DNA from: Alectoria sarmentosa
Taxonomy: Eukaryota; Ascomycota; Lecanoromycetes; Lecanorales; Parmeliaceae
Direction: 5' to 3'
DNA length: 64,000 nucleotides
Assembly (NCBI GenBank): GCA_009733775.1
Contig: WOGZ01000020.1
Coordinates: forward strand, 177,189 to 241,188
Positions 10,129 to 22,405 of this stretch are shown one piece after another. Both the position numbers and the translations under genes were made by a program. A model generated the notes under the pieces. The model was not told where the DNA came from. It searched no databases and worked only from the letters and a program-made list of their open reading frames with translations. The number at the start of each line of letters is the position of its first letter. Position 1 is the first letter of the stretch.

Positions 10129-13100
10129 TCATAAAGGACCCCCCACGCCGCCACCGACCTTGAATATGATCTTTAGCTTCGGCTTGACGCTCTCCCCTTC
10201 TACAACTGGACTCGGCGGCACGCTCTCCACACGAGTGACAGAAGAAGCAGACGCAGTACTTTGAAATGGAGGCTTCTTCGGCTTGAACATTAGTTTGAGC
10301 GGCGGCGGCTTGCCATTATTGGAGATGCTATTTTCGCGCTTGATAAAGGGCTGGGGAAGAGCAGCGACAGGTTTGCGTTTAGGTATCGTTGTGCGGACGC
10401 GAGAAGTTCGGGTGAAGAGAAGTTTGCCTCTGCCCAGATTCTTGTATTCCCAGTATCGGGGGTATTTCAGGACGACGATGATCTTTGGATCCGGTTCATA
10501 CAGCCAGTCGCATATGTCGAGGAGCTCGCCTAGTTGACGTAATGAGAGGGTTGATGATTCGATAGCCTTCCACAGCTCTTTCTTCAGGACCAGATTCGCG
10601 GACACTTCATCTCTTAGAGCATTGAGCGCCCCCTCCACTGTCTGCTTCCGCGCTAAATCTGCCTGTCGCGCTTCAGTAGTCGATTCTTGTTCAATGACGA
10701 GGCCGTCTAGCTGAGTCGCTTGTTCTTTGGCAATTTCTATGTGCTCGCCCACGGCCAAGGAACCAAGAGTCTTGCCAAAAGTGCGAATCATGTCTTCTCG
10801 AATATGGGGTGAAGGATCTGTGCCCAGGACGAAGAGGAACCAACGCAGGATAGCATCGTTCTTCGCCAAGCCCAAAGCCATGACATTAGAGAAAGCACTA
10901 AGGCGCAGGTACTCCGAAGTACCATCTGACGTGTACTCTAAGAAATCTGCGGGCCTGGTCTGGATGATGCCGGCTTTGGCTAAAATCCGCTTGCAGTCCA
11001 GAGCAGTAGTTGAAAGTATGTTGTGGTAGGAAGGAATCCATTCGTCGAGACGTCGGTGTCGATCGATCTCTTCGAGACAGGCGTTAAGGAAGCTTTGGTT
11101 GTCTCCAACGATATCTTCAAAATCATCAAAACCGTCTGTTGGAAACGGCGGCTTGGAAGCTAGAGCTTCTGCTAATCCCCTCATGAGAGCGGCGACATAG
11201 TGGCAATCGGACATCTAAACCCGTCAGATACATATGCATCCGCACCAATATAGACCTACTAACCTCATTGTTTGAATTGTCATTGAACTTCAACTTCTCA
11301 AACAGAAAGTTTCTCGATTGAAAAGGGGTGTGACCGCTTGCGTTGCGGACTTTCGCCATAGCCTGAGGAATCGCACACTGTATGTAATAAGATGCTCGAT
11401 CGGTGAAGTCGTTCGATCGCGTCATATGAGAGCCTGGATAGCAGAAAAACTCATGAAAGGCCTTGTCGAGATGGAAAGAGCCGATCCAGCCCACCTCATT
11501 TTTGGCATTTTTTGCCAGCACGGCTGCTGCTGCGGTCCGAATGCCGTGGAAGTATCGTTGATCCATTAGCGTTCGTATGAGTACCGTGGAAACCAATTCA
11601 TGTGCATTCACGAAACTCATCCACTGAATTGACTGATCCACGTCAGAAGCCGCACTTTTAGTCGGTATGTATCAACTTACTTCCAGCTGAGCTACAACAT
11701 CTCGGTCCTGTTGTAACTGTGAAACCCACATGTATGGTGGCATTGACGTTGACATCTTGCAGATCCATTCGAAGTCTGCGTCCATGCGTATCCATTCATA
11801 AGACTCTTGACTCATCTTTTCTTCGTCATCTTTGCTCCATTCGGCGAGCCTCCATTCTTTCATCTCTTCTTCGGATTGCAGAACGTCGCCCAAAGAGTAT
11901 AACAGGACATCATCGTTTCCGCCACCCATATAATCATTTCCCGCGCTTGCAGCAGTTCTTTCCTTCTGCCGCCGACTACGTTTCAGTCGTTTATACTTGG
12001 TATTGTACGGGATGTCGAATGTCGTTTTAAGGTCTTTGATTTCAATGATGTGCTCGTATGGTGTGCCATCAGCTTCGTGGATACGTATGGTCATTGGCCC
12101 CTGAAACCTGCGTAAGCCTTCTACTTGAAACTCCCTTCAGGGTACATACGGTGAATGCTGGTTGTATGGGACCAGCGTAGACCGCTTTATGTTCTTCCTT
12201 GACATCTCGAACGAAGTTTTCACTGTCCATGTCTCGATCCTTGATATTCTCAGCTTGACTTTGCTGGATCATCATTTCCACTACAAGCTTCTTCTTGTTG
12301 AATCTTTGGGTGACACGAAATTTAGGGCATCCGGCGCCCTCAACCCATTGCGCAAAGAAAACGTCAAATTTCATGTGACCCAGTTTTTCGCATGTCTTGA
12401 TAAAGTATGGTGAGTCAATGGAGCCATTGGCAAGGTCACCCACTTTGGAATTTAAAAAAATTCTGGATATGATTCGAGAAAGACCCCCAGAAGTACCCGC
12501 TTTCGTTAGTCTTCGATCCAAAATAAAGAGCACCAGGGGCGCCTTGAGCTCTAGAAATTCAAGCTCTGATGAATCGAGTGTGATCAAAGCTCCGGTGTCA
12601 TACAGCGATGGCCGATCGACGTCGAGCTCAACAACACGGTCTGCGGCCTTCTTTTGGTTATAACGGTACTCATTATTACCGGATAGCTTCTTCATGAAGA
12701 TATCAGTGATGAAGTATGCAATTCCCACGACAACCCAGAAATCAGAAGGGTCTTTGGGCACAATATTAATACCCATCCATTGTACAGCGAGAGCGTGAAT
12801 CAGCTGGCGGCTAACTCGATCCAAAGGTTCGATAACATCTTCTGGAAATAGTAGCCGATTGCTACATATTGACAAAGACCCGGTGTCGAGAACATCAGGG
12901 AGTAAATCGTCGACGAAGCAAAGACTGTAGTCCGAGAATGGAAAAGAGCCGTATGTCATGGTGATGAAGTCTATAGCCTGGGACCCTGTCAGTCTTGCGA
13001 ATGATCAAATATTGATTTGTGAGCTCTACCTTTGCCATTGGAAGACATGTGTTCTTAACCTCGTCGACTCTGCCTGGCAAGCAGAAGCCATGGACGGGAA

Positions 13101-14222
13101 CGGCGTTTTGGCCGAGTCTTTCATCTTCCCCACTCTCACGAAATCCTGCTAAATCAACATGCTCGAAGGGGCCTATGGCGAAGCCGACGTGCTGCGCCGA
13201 GACAGCTGTTGTGCACATGAACGATGTAGTCTTTTTCGTAGGGTCTCGAGCATCAACGATCTACAGGAATTAGTCCTAGCGATGCTTACGCTGTTCCAGA
13301 ATCTTACTTCATCAGTGACGTCTCCTGTACATACTACTGCCAGATCCAATGCTTTGTCTGCGTCACTAAAACTGTTGGACTGGTCATCAGCTTTTCGAGG
13401 TCCGTTGATCTCATTGACATCGTTTGAGAAGCCTTGAAGACTATTGGATTGTGATTGTAGGTTTGGATTTGAGACCTGTTGGAGAGCGTCTCCAACCGTC
13501 TTCTGGCATTTGATCGATATATCCCAGGCACATTTCGCGGTAAGGTTGTCGACGCATGGAAATAAACAGCAAGCAGCTCCAGGTGATAAAGAATTAGTGG
13601 TGTATGCATGAGGATATCGAAGATCCCCTTCTTCCCAGCCGACAAAGTGCATTCCATCTCGAATCTTCTCGACTACGTATTCTATAATGAGGGTAATCGT
13701 TGTGAAGCGTGCATTTTGCTCGACAGTGGCGCGAGAACCTTGGACAAGGTCGTTGGCCGAGCCATCGCCCAAGTCTCTCTTGCTGTTGCCTGAAGTCCTT
13801 GACAAGTGAATGTTCTGTGCCTCCTCGGAGAACGGATCTAGCTCATCAATTTTGACGGTTTTGGGTATCATCACCCCCAGCTCTTCTTCAGGAGGGTCCT
13901 TCAACTGTCCCGCCAACTTCCGCTGTAACATATCGTACTGTTGAACTCCAGCAGCGTTCCATTCTAATTTTGAGTTCTTATATGGATCTGTAAGTGCGAT
14001 ACCAGAACATGGCTTCCCGTTAACCGAAAGCCGCGTGACGACAGCTTGTCTGCAGTTGAGACGAATAATCCTTAGATCTCTCAAGTGTGGATTTATAGTG
14101 ATCACTGTGCGACCTGTCAGGCTCCGTGAGCGAAGGTCTATGTCGAGCTCGACTTTTTGGTGCGAAACGGTGAATCCCAGGTCTGCTGGTTGTGGACTTG
14201 CGTTTTCCACGATAGGCGCCAT
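10129..14222 (-). CDS. TAF2: TFIID subunit 2 (TAF2)
   Basis: Six exons: 14222-13308, 13260-13030, 12977-12150, 12100-11681, 11632-11264, 11214-10129. The five introns are 47-52 bp and every one is phase 0; the product is 1,282 aa. TAF2 is the largest M1-aminopeptidase-like subunit of TFIID and contacts core-promoter DNA. The N-terminal M1-like beta domain starts with VSHQKVELDIDL and includes MHFVGW. The peptidase-like region holds YGSFPFSDYSLCFVDD, and RQLIHALAVQWMGINIVP stands where active M1 enzymes carry HExxHxWxG. The zinc/catalytic residues are therefore absent, as expected for TAF2. HEAT-like alpha helices follow. The basic tail carries two similar lysine-rich motifs (PPLKLMFKPKKP and KPKLKIIFKVGG). 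The start at 14222 (MAPIVEN) was preferred to 14258 because sequence similarity begins there. Confidence 0.9.
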
Positions 14223-14662
14223 TGTAGTTCCTCTTGATGTTGTGCCAGACCAGACCAAATGGCAAGTTTAAAGCGCGCCTCAATACGAGCTGTCTTTGAG
14301 GTGGCCGGCCTGCATCCTCGATTCACAATGGCATTCGTGGAGAGAATTAACGGGCTAAATCTAGACGAATGTGAGCGACAAGCAAGTGGACACCCGTTTC
14401 AGTAGCGTGTCGGAGAATAGCGTGACCACCCATAGAAAGGGTTCATGAGTTATGCGCTGACATGTGAGACTCAAATGAGTTTGAACCATCTGTTGTCGGC
14501 ATTCAGCAGCGAATTCTCGACTATTTGAAAATCACCCTTGCTACCCGGCAGTGGTGTTCCCCCGCAACGTTAATCACTACTCCCAGCTCCGCCATTCGCC
14601 GTGTTTACAACTCTCCAGAGTCTCGACTGCATTCCACCACATCCGAGTGATTCTCGATCAAT
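14223..14662. promoter_or_regulatory. Divergent promoter, TAF2 / DsbA-like gene
   Basis: 440 bp between two divergently transcribed start codons, so both promoters must lie here. A CT-rich stretch precedes the plus-strand ATG. No specific binding site is claimed. Confidence 0.45.
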
Positions 14663-15396
14663 ATGGCACTCGCTCCCAAATTTGCTGGCCAGGCCTACTC
14701 TGCTGAAGTCTCACCGAAAGCCATTCACACGATCGAGCTCTACCTCGACTATGTCTGTCCCTTCTCCGCCAAAATGTTCAGTACCCTCTACAATTCGGTA
14801 CTCCCTAGTGTCCCCAAAAAGTATCCGGCAAAGGTCCAATTTCTCTTCCGCCAGCAAATACAACCATGGCACCCTTCCAGCACGCTAGTGCATGAAGCTG
14901 GGGCCGCTGTATTGAGACTTGCGCCTGACAAATTCTGGCCCTTCAGCGACGCGCTTTTTGAGCACCAGAAGGAATTTTTTGATGTAAGCGTTGTGCATGA
15001 GGCACGGAATGACACGTACAAGCGTCTGGCGAAGTTGGCGGGAAGCGTTGGATTGGAGGAAAGCGAGGTGTTCGAGCTGTTGGAGATCTCGGACAAGCCT
15101 GGAGAGGGAGGAAGTTTGAATACTGGGAACATGGTAACAGACGACGTTAAGCTGATGGTGAAGGTGAGTACTTCTACTATAATACGGGGCAAGCAGGTAT
15201 CTAATGACCTGGGGAATAGGCCAATCGACGGGTAGGGGTTCATGTAACACCAACAGTTTTATTCAATGTAAGTGGAGGTATTGCAAAACATAGCAGGTCT
15301 AACTAAGAACCATGCCAGGGCATCGAAGAGGGAAGTATTTCAAGCAGTTATACCGGTCAGCAGTGGGAAGAATGGCTGGACAAGAACGTCAAATGA
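14663..15396 (+). CDS. DsbA-like thioredoxin-fold protein
   Basis: Three exons, 14663-15163, 15220-15267 and 15319-15396, with phase-0 introns of 56 and 51 bp; 208 aa. The first exon begins with a thioredoxin-fold beta strand, IELYLDYVCPFSAKMF. The active-site position is CPFS, so the second Cys of a CxxC redox motif is replaced by Ser. The middle exon contains HVTPTVLFN, the cis-Pro loop typical of thioredoxin folds. The last exon ends with a short helix (QQWEEWLDKN). This matches fungal DSBA-like thioredoxin-domain proteins of about 200 aa. With a single active-site Cys it is more likely a glutathione-dependent or isomerase-type protein than a classical oxidase; that is inference. Without splicing the frame would stop at 15235 and lose the cis-Pro. 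Confidence 0.85.
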
Positions 15397-15709
15397 ACAC
15401 AGTCCGGATTTGTGCAACACCTGTCACAACCGGAAATTGCGCTCTGGTTGCAAAGGTCTTTTAAGACTGCTGTTTATCGATCGATGGCTAAATACAGAGT
15501 AGAGGCATGACATGAGAACTATAATCTCCATGCCCAACCTTGCCGGGAAATCTTCCGGTGCATGGGAAATCTTCCGGTGCATGCCGCTATCCACGCTGAA
15601 AACATGTTCCATTGATGCATACCGTCATAGGCTGAAATGCTGAAGTACTGGCACGCATGAAGACGCGTGGAGGCGAAGTATCGAGTGTTTGGGAGGAGGT
15701 CAGATGCTG
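15397..15709. other. Convergent 3' intergenic region
   Basis: Roughly 310 bp between the 3' ends of the DsbA-like gene and CKS1. It contains the direct repeat GGAAATCTTCCGGTGCATG, two adjacent copies at about 15543-15582. No gene. Confidence 0.45.
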
Positions 15710-16223
15710 CTAATGTTGTACCGGTTGCTGATTGTTAATGGGTCGCCTGAGTCGTAGTCAGAAGAGATACGGCCTCTGTTCTGGCGTGTAGGCGACTTAC
15801 TTGAAGAGAAGGATGTGTGGTTCCGGTTCATGGACTTCGTAATGCTCCCATCCCAAACTCTACCGGACGCGCGATTAGTTGCTGCTCGAGATCTCGGTAT
15901 TGATGTGCGGTCGTACGTACCTGCGTGATACCTAATCCTCTCCACTCTTCCTCCCACAACAGTTTCAGCGTGCCTTTGGACGGGTCGAAGTACTCTTGAG
16001 GTATCTTTTTTATCATCTCTTTAGGCAGTTGTACGTGCCGATACTCGTTTTCATCATCCGAATATCTGGCATATGCATCAGCAAATCCAAGGGATCCTGG
16101 ATCTCGCAAGTCTCACCTCGAGGAGTAGTGTATCGCGTCCACGAATTCTTCCAACTTATCTCTCTCTGCCGGCTGGAGCAGCCTGGGCTGCTTGTTCCTC
16201 CTATCGTGGTCCAAAGCAGCCAT
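15710..16223 (-). CDS. CKS1: Cyclin-dependent kinase regulatory subunit (CKS1/Suc1)
   Basis: Four exons, 16223-16117, 16065-15921, 15859-15801, 15746-15710; 115 aa. The Suc1/CKS signature is nearly complete: RYSDDENEYRHVQLP, then KEMIKKIP, FDPSKGTLKLLWEEEWRGLG, then WEHYEVHEPEPHILLFKRP. CKS proteins dock on CDK1 and recognise phosphorylated substrates during mitotic entry and exit. The last exon adds only 12 codons (KRPINNQQPVQH). Introns are 51, 61 and 54 bp. The final intron's GTAAGT begins in the middle of AAG-TAA, so retention of this intron ends the protein at HILLFK. The N-terminal 25 residues are a fungal extension with QPR and Glu-rich segments. Confidence 0.93.
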
Positions 16224-16963
16224 GGTATAGGGAAGGCGAAGCTGATGCCTGTGAGAATGGAACTTGTTGATGAAGAAAGAAAGAAAGAGTTAAATAATAT
16301 TGAAAAGAGTGATTATTTTGAGCGAAGTCGTGTCAGGTGCGACTGCAGAGGGAATGAGCCTGGGGAACCCTCTCACTTAGTTCACGCCTTCAAGGTCAGT
16401 GAGACGTGTCGAGAGTTCACACAAGACAGCACAGTGCTGTGTAGAGCGATTGCAAGCGTTTCAAAGGTGGGCACATCTGTACGTGGATCAAGCGATGCTG
16501 TGCGGAGTGTTGCACGAGGTGGAAGGTGAGAAGTAAACATACCGGCCTGCGTTCGGTTCTTCGCGGGGCAAAGGTTTGCTTGGCACGCTAACCATATTCT
16601 AAGTGGCCCATCAAAACAGCATGGGATTGACGATATTGTTTGAATATAGGCGTATAGCATCTTGCCCATCCTGCTGTCCCCTAATTGACATTTTCATTCG
16701 TTTCCCAAGTCATTTCTTGAGATAGCTAGCGATAGCCCTCGCGCGCATACCCATTCCACTCCCAAGAACGGTCAAAAGACCAGTCAATATCGACCGCCCC
16801 CCCAAAGGCTCATCGAATTCCCCAGCGCCAAGGTATCTCCAATAATTCCGAGGGTCGTTGAGCTAGATCATTCGATTGTAGAAGCCAGTGGTGTGGACTC
16901 CGCCGGAATACTGGTTGCCCGCAACCTCTGTTACCCCCCCTGCGACCGCCGCGCTCCGAAGAG
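16224..16963. promoter_or_regulatory. Divergent intergenic region, CKS1 / RSC4-like
   Basis: 740 bp between divergent starts. The first 300 bp next to CKS1 are A-rich on the plus strand; 16790-16970 is C-rich. It holds both promoters; no individual site can be assigned. Long frames here (for example 15996-16529) are antisense or non-coding. Confidence 0.4.
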
Positions 16964-19648
16964 ATGAGCTCAAAGCGAAGAGCTGCCACGAGCGCAGGAC
17001 CGTCACAAGCGCTAGAAGGAATGGAAGGTCCAGCTTCAAAGCGAAGGAAGACACAGGTATGCCTGCTTTGAATCCTGTGTCTCGTTGTTGGGGTGAGGTG
17101 TGGTGTTTGTGTGGTTGGACTCAAAAGGACGAGGGGTTGAGAAAGATTCACGGACATGGTCATCGCCTTTCGCTAGGGCCGCAAGGCTTCGGACCTGTCA
17201 ACTCTACAGCTGTCTGTCGCGCTATTTGAATCACAATGCAACCACCTTTCCAAGTCTCAAACTTGCCAATCGTTACCCACATTATGGCTGACACAAACTC
17301 CCTTCAAGGTCGACGACGAGGAAACGCCAGAGGCAACCACACAGCTTGGTCTTCAGTTCCTGGATCAAATCAAAAATGCCCGCGACAAAGGGTAAGCATG
17401 CCAATGCATCTGCGCATACGCATGTTTAAGCCATAGTCGCTAATACAATTCCACATTAGGGACCGCCTCATAGCTACATTGTTCTTGTCTCTGCCTGACA
17501 AGGTATGTTATCAATCTGGCAAGAGCAAGAGAGGTTACTAAAGCGCAATTATTTTACAGAAGAAAGTGCCTAATTATTATCAGAGAGTCGGCCTTCCTGT
17601 GGCTTTGGATACAGTTGAAGTCAGTCATCTTGAAATAGTCAGAGCCGGCGCATTTTCTCTGCTTTCCTAGTATCTCCAGCGCTATGCACTTCACGCGCTC
17701 GCATGATTTCCACACAGCACGCTGACGATGGCCTCATTCTCTAGACAAAGTTGAACAATAATGAGTATCTTAATATGACTAGTTTGGAGGGGGATCTCAG
17801 ACGCATGATCAGTAATGCCAAAGCTTTCAATGAGAAGCGCTCCCAAGCCTTCTCCGACTCTGAAAAGATACGCAAACAACTTCAAGTCTTCATGCAAGAG
17901 AACAATCCAGCCTACAAGGACCCAAGCTACGTCCCTTATACTACCCCAGTACCTGAAGGGTGGCAGGTAAAACAAGAAAAGCCGGAGGACACCCATGAGC
18001 AGGATGCCGAGGGTGAAACTGATCCGGAGGAGGTCGCCAAACCTCCTGAGAAGCGCACCCGATTAGTCACACGTGTAGGCTCGTCCGCAGCAGCAAATGA
18101 CCGTAGAGCAAGCTCAACACCTGCAGTACAGGATGTTGAGGGTGCTTACGAAAGCTTCGAGGGCAACACGTTTCAGCAGGCGCAACAAAAAATAGTGGGT
18201 GAGATGATCAATCACACAGATGCTGAGTACGTGGGAGTGCATTAACATGTCTTTATCTGCTGATTTTCTGCAACAGGGACCAAGCCATCTTTGCACCCTT
18301 CATTCATCTTCCCCCTCGAACTCTTGTAGATTACTATAAGGTCACAAAGCATCCAGTTTCCCTCAAAAGCGTTCAGAAGCTTGTACGAGGAATCAAAGGC
18401 CGAGAACCGCCTACGGGGTCGACATTCTTGAAGAGCTGGCACGCGTTTGAGGAAGAAGCCAGCTATGTCTGGAAAAATGCACGTGATTACAACGAGGATG
18501 GTAGTGACTTATTTGTATTATCCGAGGAACTTGAGGTTGAATGTCCCCGCCCAAAACTCAACAGAGAATACTGATTATAGCACCAGTCGTATTTTCATAC
18601 TCGACTAGCAGAAGCGAAGCGTTCTGTTGCAGAACCTCCGCAGCCGAAGGTCAAGCTTAGAATGCCAGTCAAGTCTCCGGAACCACCAAAGATCACTTTG
18701 AAGTTTGGCGGGCAGAAGGCGACTGGTTCTGCTTCAATGTCAGTAGATAACGAGTCTCTCAAACGTCAACAGGAGCTCGTACGAGCGGGAGCCAACGGCT
18801 ACGCGCCAGGTAAAGGTAACAAAACATCCTTTCCCCACGACATCTTCGGGTTCTCACAATCTTGCTCAGGATCAATACCAAATCCCGCCCTAAATCGACT
18901 CTCTCACGAGAGAAGCGGATCTTCTGAACACGCCACGAACGGCATGAAGACCGAAACAGTACAAGGCCAATCGCCGGCACTCAATGCGATTCCAAATGCA
19001 ACGAGCGACGCTCGACAAAGCCCGAGTGCTCTAAATCTGCAAATGCCTCCGCCAGTGCATCTGTCCTCTCGAGTGCCGAGTGGTAGCCCACACCCTCAAG
19101 TAGCCCCGAACGGCGTTGCTCCTACCAGTCAAGTTTCGAATACGCCTTTCAATTCACGATTGAGGCAGCTAGGGAAAGGTATCTTTCTTGTGGAATAACA
19201 CAATCATAGGTCTTGCTAAACGATGTCAGGTGTTTCAGACGCGCTCATTGCGAACCTCAACGTCGCCACACATCCCGGCTTGAACATCAAGGACCACCTC
19301 AGCCTAGACATACCTGCATCTCTCACTCATACGCAACAGTCTCGGACCATTACTGTACCGTGCACGCACTTCTTCCTGCGTATCGCCCCAACCGTCTCTT
19401 CGAGTCTCATGCATCGGCCCAGCAAGACTATTGTTTCGTGTGGGAACAATAGACTAGAGCCTACTCGACAGACTGGAGAACCTGATCCTAGGCGTCCAAT
19501 CTATGAGACGCGTCTCGTACCTGGGGTCAACTCTATTGAAGTCGAAATCATCGCTGGTCCTCCAAGAGGTGCTCCGAAGGTTGGCTCTGGGCAGGATATC
19601 GAATTCGAGAAGATTACTGTTTTCGTTCACCTTCCGAAGATGTTGTAA
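16964..19648 (+). CDS. Tandem bromodomain protein, RSC4-like chromatin remodeler subunit
   Basis: Nine exons: 16964-17056, 17309-17391, 17460-17502, 17560-17619, 17745-18226, 18277-18535, 18581-18809, 18870-19178, 19230-19648; 658 aa. A basic N-terminus (SSKRRAATSAG, SKRRKTQ) precedes bromodomain 1 at about 40-145 (GLQFLDQIKNARDKG, KVPNYYQRVGLPVALDTVE, MISNAKAFNE, with the acetyl-lysine-binding Asn in AFN). Bromodomain 2 lies at about 240-345 (PRTLVDYYKVTKHPVSLKSV, VWKNARDYNEDGS). A Ser/Pro linker is followed by a C-terminal domain with SDALIANLNVATHPG and FFLRIAPTVSSSLMHRPSK, as in fungal RSC4-type proteins. RSC is a SWI/SNF-class nucleosome remodeler; the two bromodomains read acetylated histone tails. 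The 252-bp first intron is the least certain junction, and 18810-18869 is a 60-bp in-frame intron that could also be retained. Confidence 0.85.
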
Positions 19649-20139
19649 GGGCTGGGAGAGTTTCCAGTGTTGGCGAAGATGTTAGGCATGTGAATTGGCT
19701 AGCGTTTAAGCATTGAGCGTGGAGTTCAATGTCCACGGCATATCCAAATTTTCTCCTTCGTCGTCCAAAGGACTGTGAGTCGAGTACGGCGAATTTTGTT
19801 CATCAACTTAGCATCGACCGAATTCAAGAAGATCAGCCATCCGAGGATCATTCCACGAGACCATAGTTTATTCTTCTTACCGCGACTGCTTGCAAATAAT
19901 AAATGGCCTTCTCTTCGATTTAATACTTACTAGGTACCTAGGCAGCCATACGTAAATTCGTAAAGTACTTTAAGATATCGCGCTAGTGGGCGGGTATGAT
20001 CTTCCCACTGTTCTGGTGTCTCAAAATTTTTGCGATTCACGTGCGAAATCTTTCTCACCGCTCTCTTCACCACAAACCTCTTTCCTTTCCTAACGAATAC
20101 CTCCACAACCTCATATTGACTTAATCACGTATCTACATC
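19649..20139. promoter_or_regulatory. Intergenic region upstream of SSB Hsp70
   Basis: 490 bp. The last 100 bp before the ATG are pyrimidine-rich (CTCTTCACC, CCTTTCC), as in many highly expressed fungal genes. No heat-shock element is claimed. Confidence 0.4.
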
Positions 20140-22405
20140 ATGGCGGACGAAGTATACGAAGGAGCCATAGGCATTGACTTGGGTGAGACCGTCCGCAGCC
20201 TTTGCGCCTGGCGATCTTCTAACTGTGTAAATAGGTACTACCTACTCATGTGTTGCCAACTATGAGGGAACAAATGTCGAGATCAGTACGCTGAATACTC
20301 CTACAGTACGAGGAAGAACTGACACGCTGCTTTCTAGTTGCAAATGAGCAGGGTAGCTTCACCACACCATCCTTCGTCTCCTTCACGGACGAGGAGCGAT
20401 TGATTGGCGAGTCGGCAAAGAACCAGGCTGCTATGAATCCCGCGAACACAATTTTCGATATCAAGTAAGCCACTTCCAGAGCAGGCATTTAGGAGAAGTA
20501 CTTCCGAAGGGCTATTGCTGACACTTCCCTCAGGCGTCTCATTGGACGACGATTCGATGATCCTACTGTCAAGAAGGATATTGAATCATGGCCATTCAAG
20601 GTCGTGGATCAGGGTGGAAACCCGATGGTACAAGTCGAATACCTGAAGGACACTAAGACATTCTCTCCTCAAGAGATCTCGTCTATGGTTTTGATGAAAG
20701 TACGTTTGCCAGCGCTTCACGAAGCCTTCTATCCCTGACAGGTCTTTAGATGAAAGAGGTTGCAGAGACCAAGCTCGGCAAGAAAGTCAAGAAGGCTGTT
20801 ATTACCGTACCTGCATACTTCAATGACAACCAGCGTCAAGCAACAAAAGACGCAGGCGCAATCGCTGATCTCCAAGTTCTACGAATCATCAACGAACCCA
20901 CGGCTGCTGCTATTGCCTACGGTCTCGGCTCTGGAAAGTCTGAGAAAGAGAGAAATGTTCTGATCTACGATCTGGGAGGAGGAACTTTCGATGTGTCTCT
21001 GCTGCACATCCAGGGGGGAGTATTCACGGTCAAGGCCACGGCGGGTGATACCCACCTCGGAGGTCAGGACTTTGATACCAACCTCTTGGATCACTTCAAG
21101 AAGGAGTTCCAGCGCAAAACCAAGAAGGACCTTTCAGGAGACTCGCGTGCTCTTCGACGCTTACGGACGGCTTGTGAGCGGGCTAAACGTACCTTGTCTA
21201 ATGGTACACAAACCACCGTTGAAATAGACTCTCTCTTCGATGGAGAGGACTTCAACGCTCAGATCACCCGTGCTCGTTTTGAGGATCTCAATGCTAAGGC
21301 ATTCAACGGAACGATTGACCCGGTACAGCAAGTACTGAAAGATGCAAACCTCGACAAGAGCAAAGTGGACGAAATCGTGCTTGTTGGTGGTTCTACTCGT
21401 ATACCAAGGATACAAAAGCTCCTCAGCGACTTCTTCGACGGCAAAAAGCTTGAGAAAAGCATCAACCCTGACGAGGCTGTCGCCTACGGCGCTGCTGTTC
21501 AAGCTGGTATCTTGTCAGGGAAAGCCACATCTGCTGACACTGCTGATCTTCTACTGCTTGATGTTGTGCCCCTCTCCCTCGGTGTTGCAATGGAAGGCAA
21601 CATCTTCGCTGCCGTGGTACCTCGTGGTAATACTGTACCAACATTAAAGAAACGGTGAGCCTTGTTTCATTCCACTCTGTTTCATTACCTAGTTTCTTTT
21701 CCTCCGTTTGGTTAGTCGTGATTCTACAGCTCACCATTTTGGATTTTTCATCGGCATTTTTTTAGCCACTATGAGCAGATACTAATGCATTTGATAACAG
21801 AACTTTTACTACTGTTGCAGATAATCAACAGACCGTGCAATTTCCAGTTTTCCAGGGTGAACGTGTCAATTGCGAGGACAACACTTCTTTGGGTGAATTT
21901 ACCCTTGCACCGATACCGCCCATGAAGGCCGGTGATGCCGTCCTTGAAGTTGTCTTCGAAGTCGATGTCAATGGCATTCTCAAGGTCACTGCTACTGAGA
22001 AGACATCCGGACGCAGTGCGAACATCACTATTTCCAACTCTGTCGGTAAGCTCTCGTCGAGTGAGATTGAGAATATGATTAGCGGTAAGTGTTCAACCAG
22101 AAGTATCTAGGTATGTTTATACTGATGGAAATCTAGATGCTGCCAAGTTCAAGAACAGCGATGACGCTTTCAGCAAGAAGTTCGAGGCCCGACAACAACT
22201 CGAATCATACATCTCCCGCGTTGAAGAGATTACTTCGGATCCAACTATGTCTCTTAAGCTGAAGGGCAAAACGAAGGAGAAGATCGAAACTGCCCTCAGC
22301 GACGCCATGGCCCAATTGGAGATTGAAGACTCCAATTCCGACGATCTGAAGAAGAAGGAGCTGGCTCTTAAGAGGCTAGTGACTAAGGCCATGTCTACCC
22401 GCTAA
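20140..22405 (+). CDS. SSB1: Ribosome-associated Hsp70, SSB type
   Basis: Seven exons: 20140-20182, 20235-20285, 20338-20464, 20534-20699, 20750-21654, 21801-22084, 22137-22405; 614 aa, the expected SSB length. Hsp70 signatures are all present: IGIDLGTTYSCVANYEG (spliced), VITVPAYFNDNQRQATKDAG, YDLGGGTFDVSLL, and VLVGGSTRIPRIQKLL. The C-terminus ends KRLVTKAMSTR and lacks the EEVD tail of cytosolic SSA proteins. ANEQGSFTTPSFVSFTDEER and the short lid fit the SSB branch. SSB chaperones bind nascent chains at the ribosome with the RAC co-chaperone (family knowledge). Six introns are concentrated at the two ends, with one 905-bp central exon. The junction GAGATCA/TTGCA gives EIIANEQ, which confirms the second intron. 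Confidence 0.95.

Noticed and set aside
15721..15800. Shorter CKS1 last intron (20 or 25 bp) using earlier CAG acceptors
   Set aside because: Too short for a spliceosomal intron and gives a C-terminus unlike CKS; the 54-bp intron gives FKRP as in other CKS proteins.
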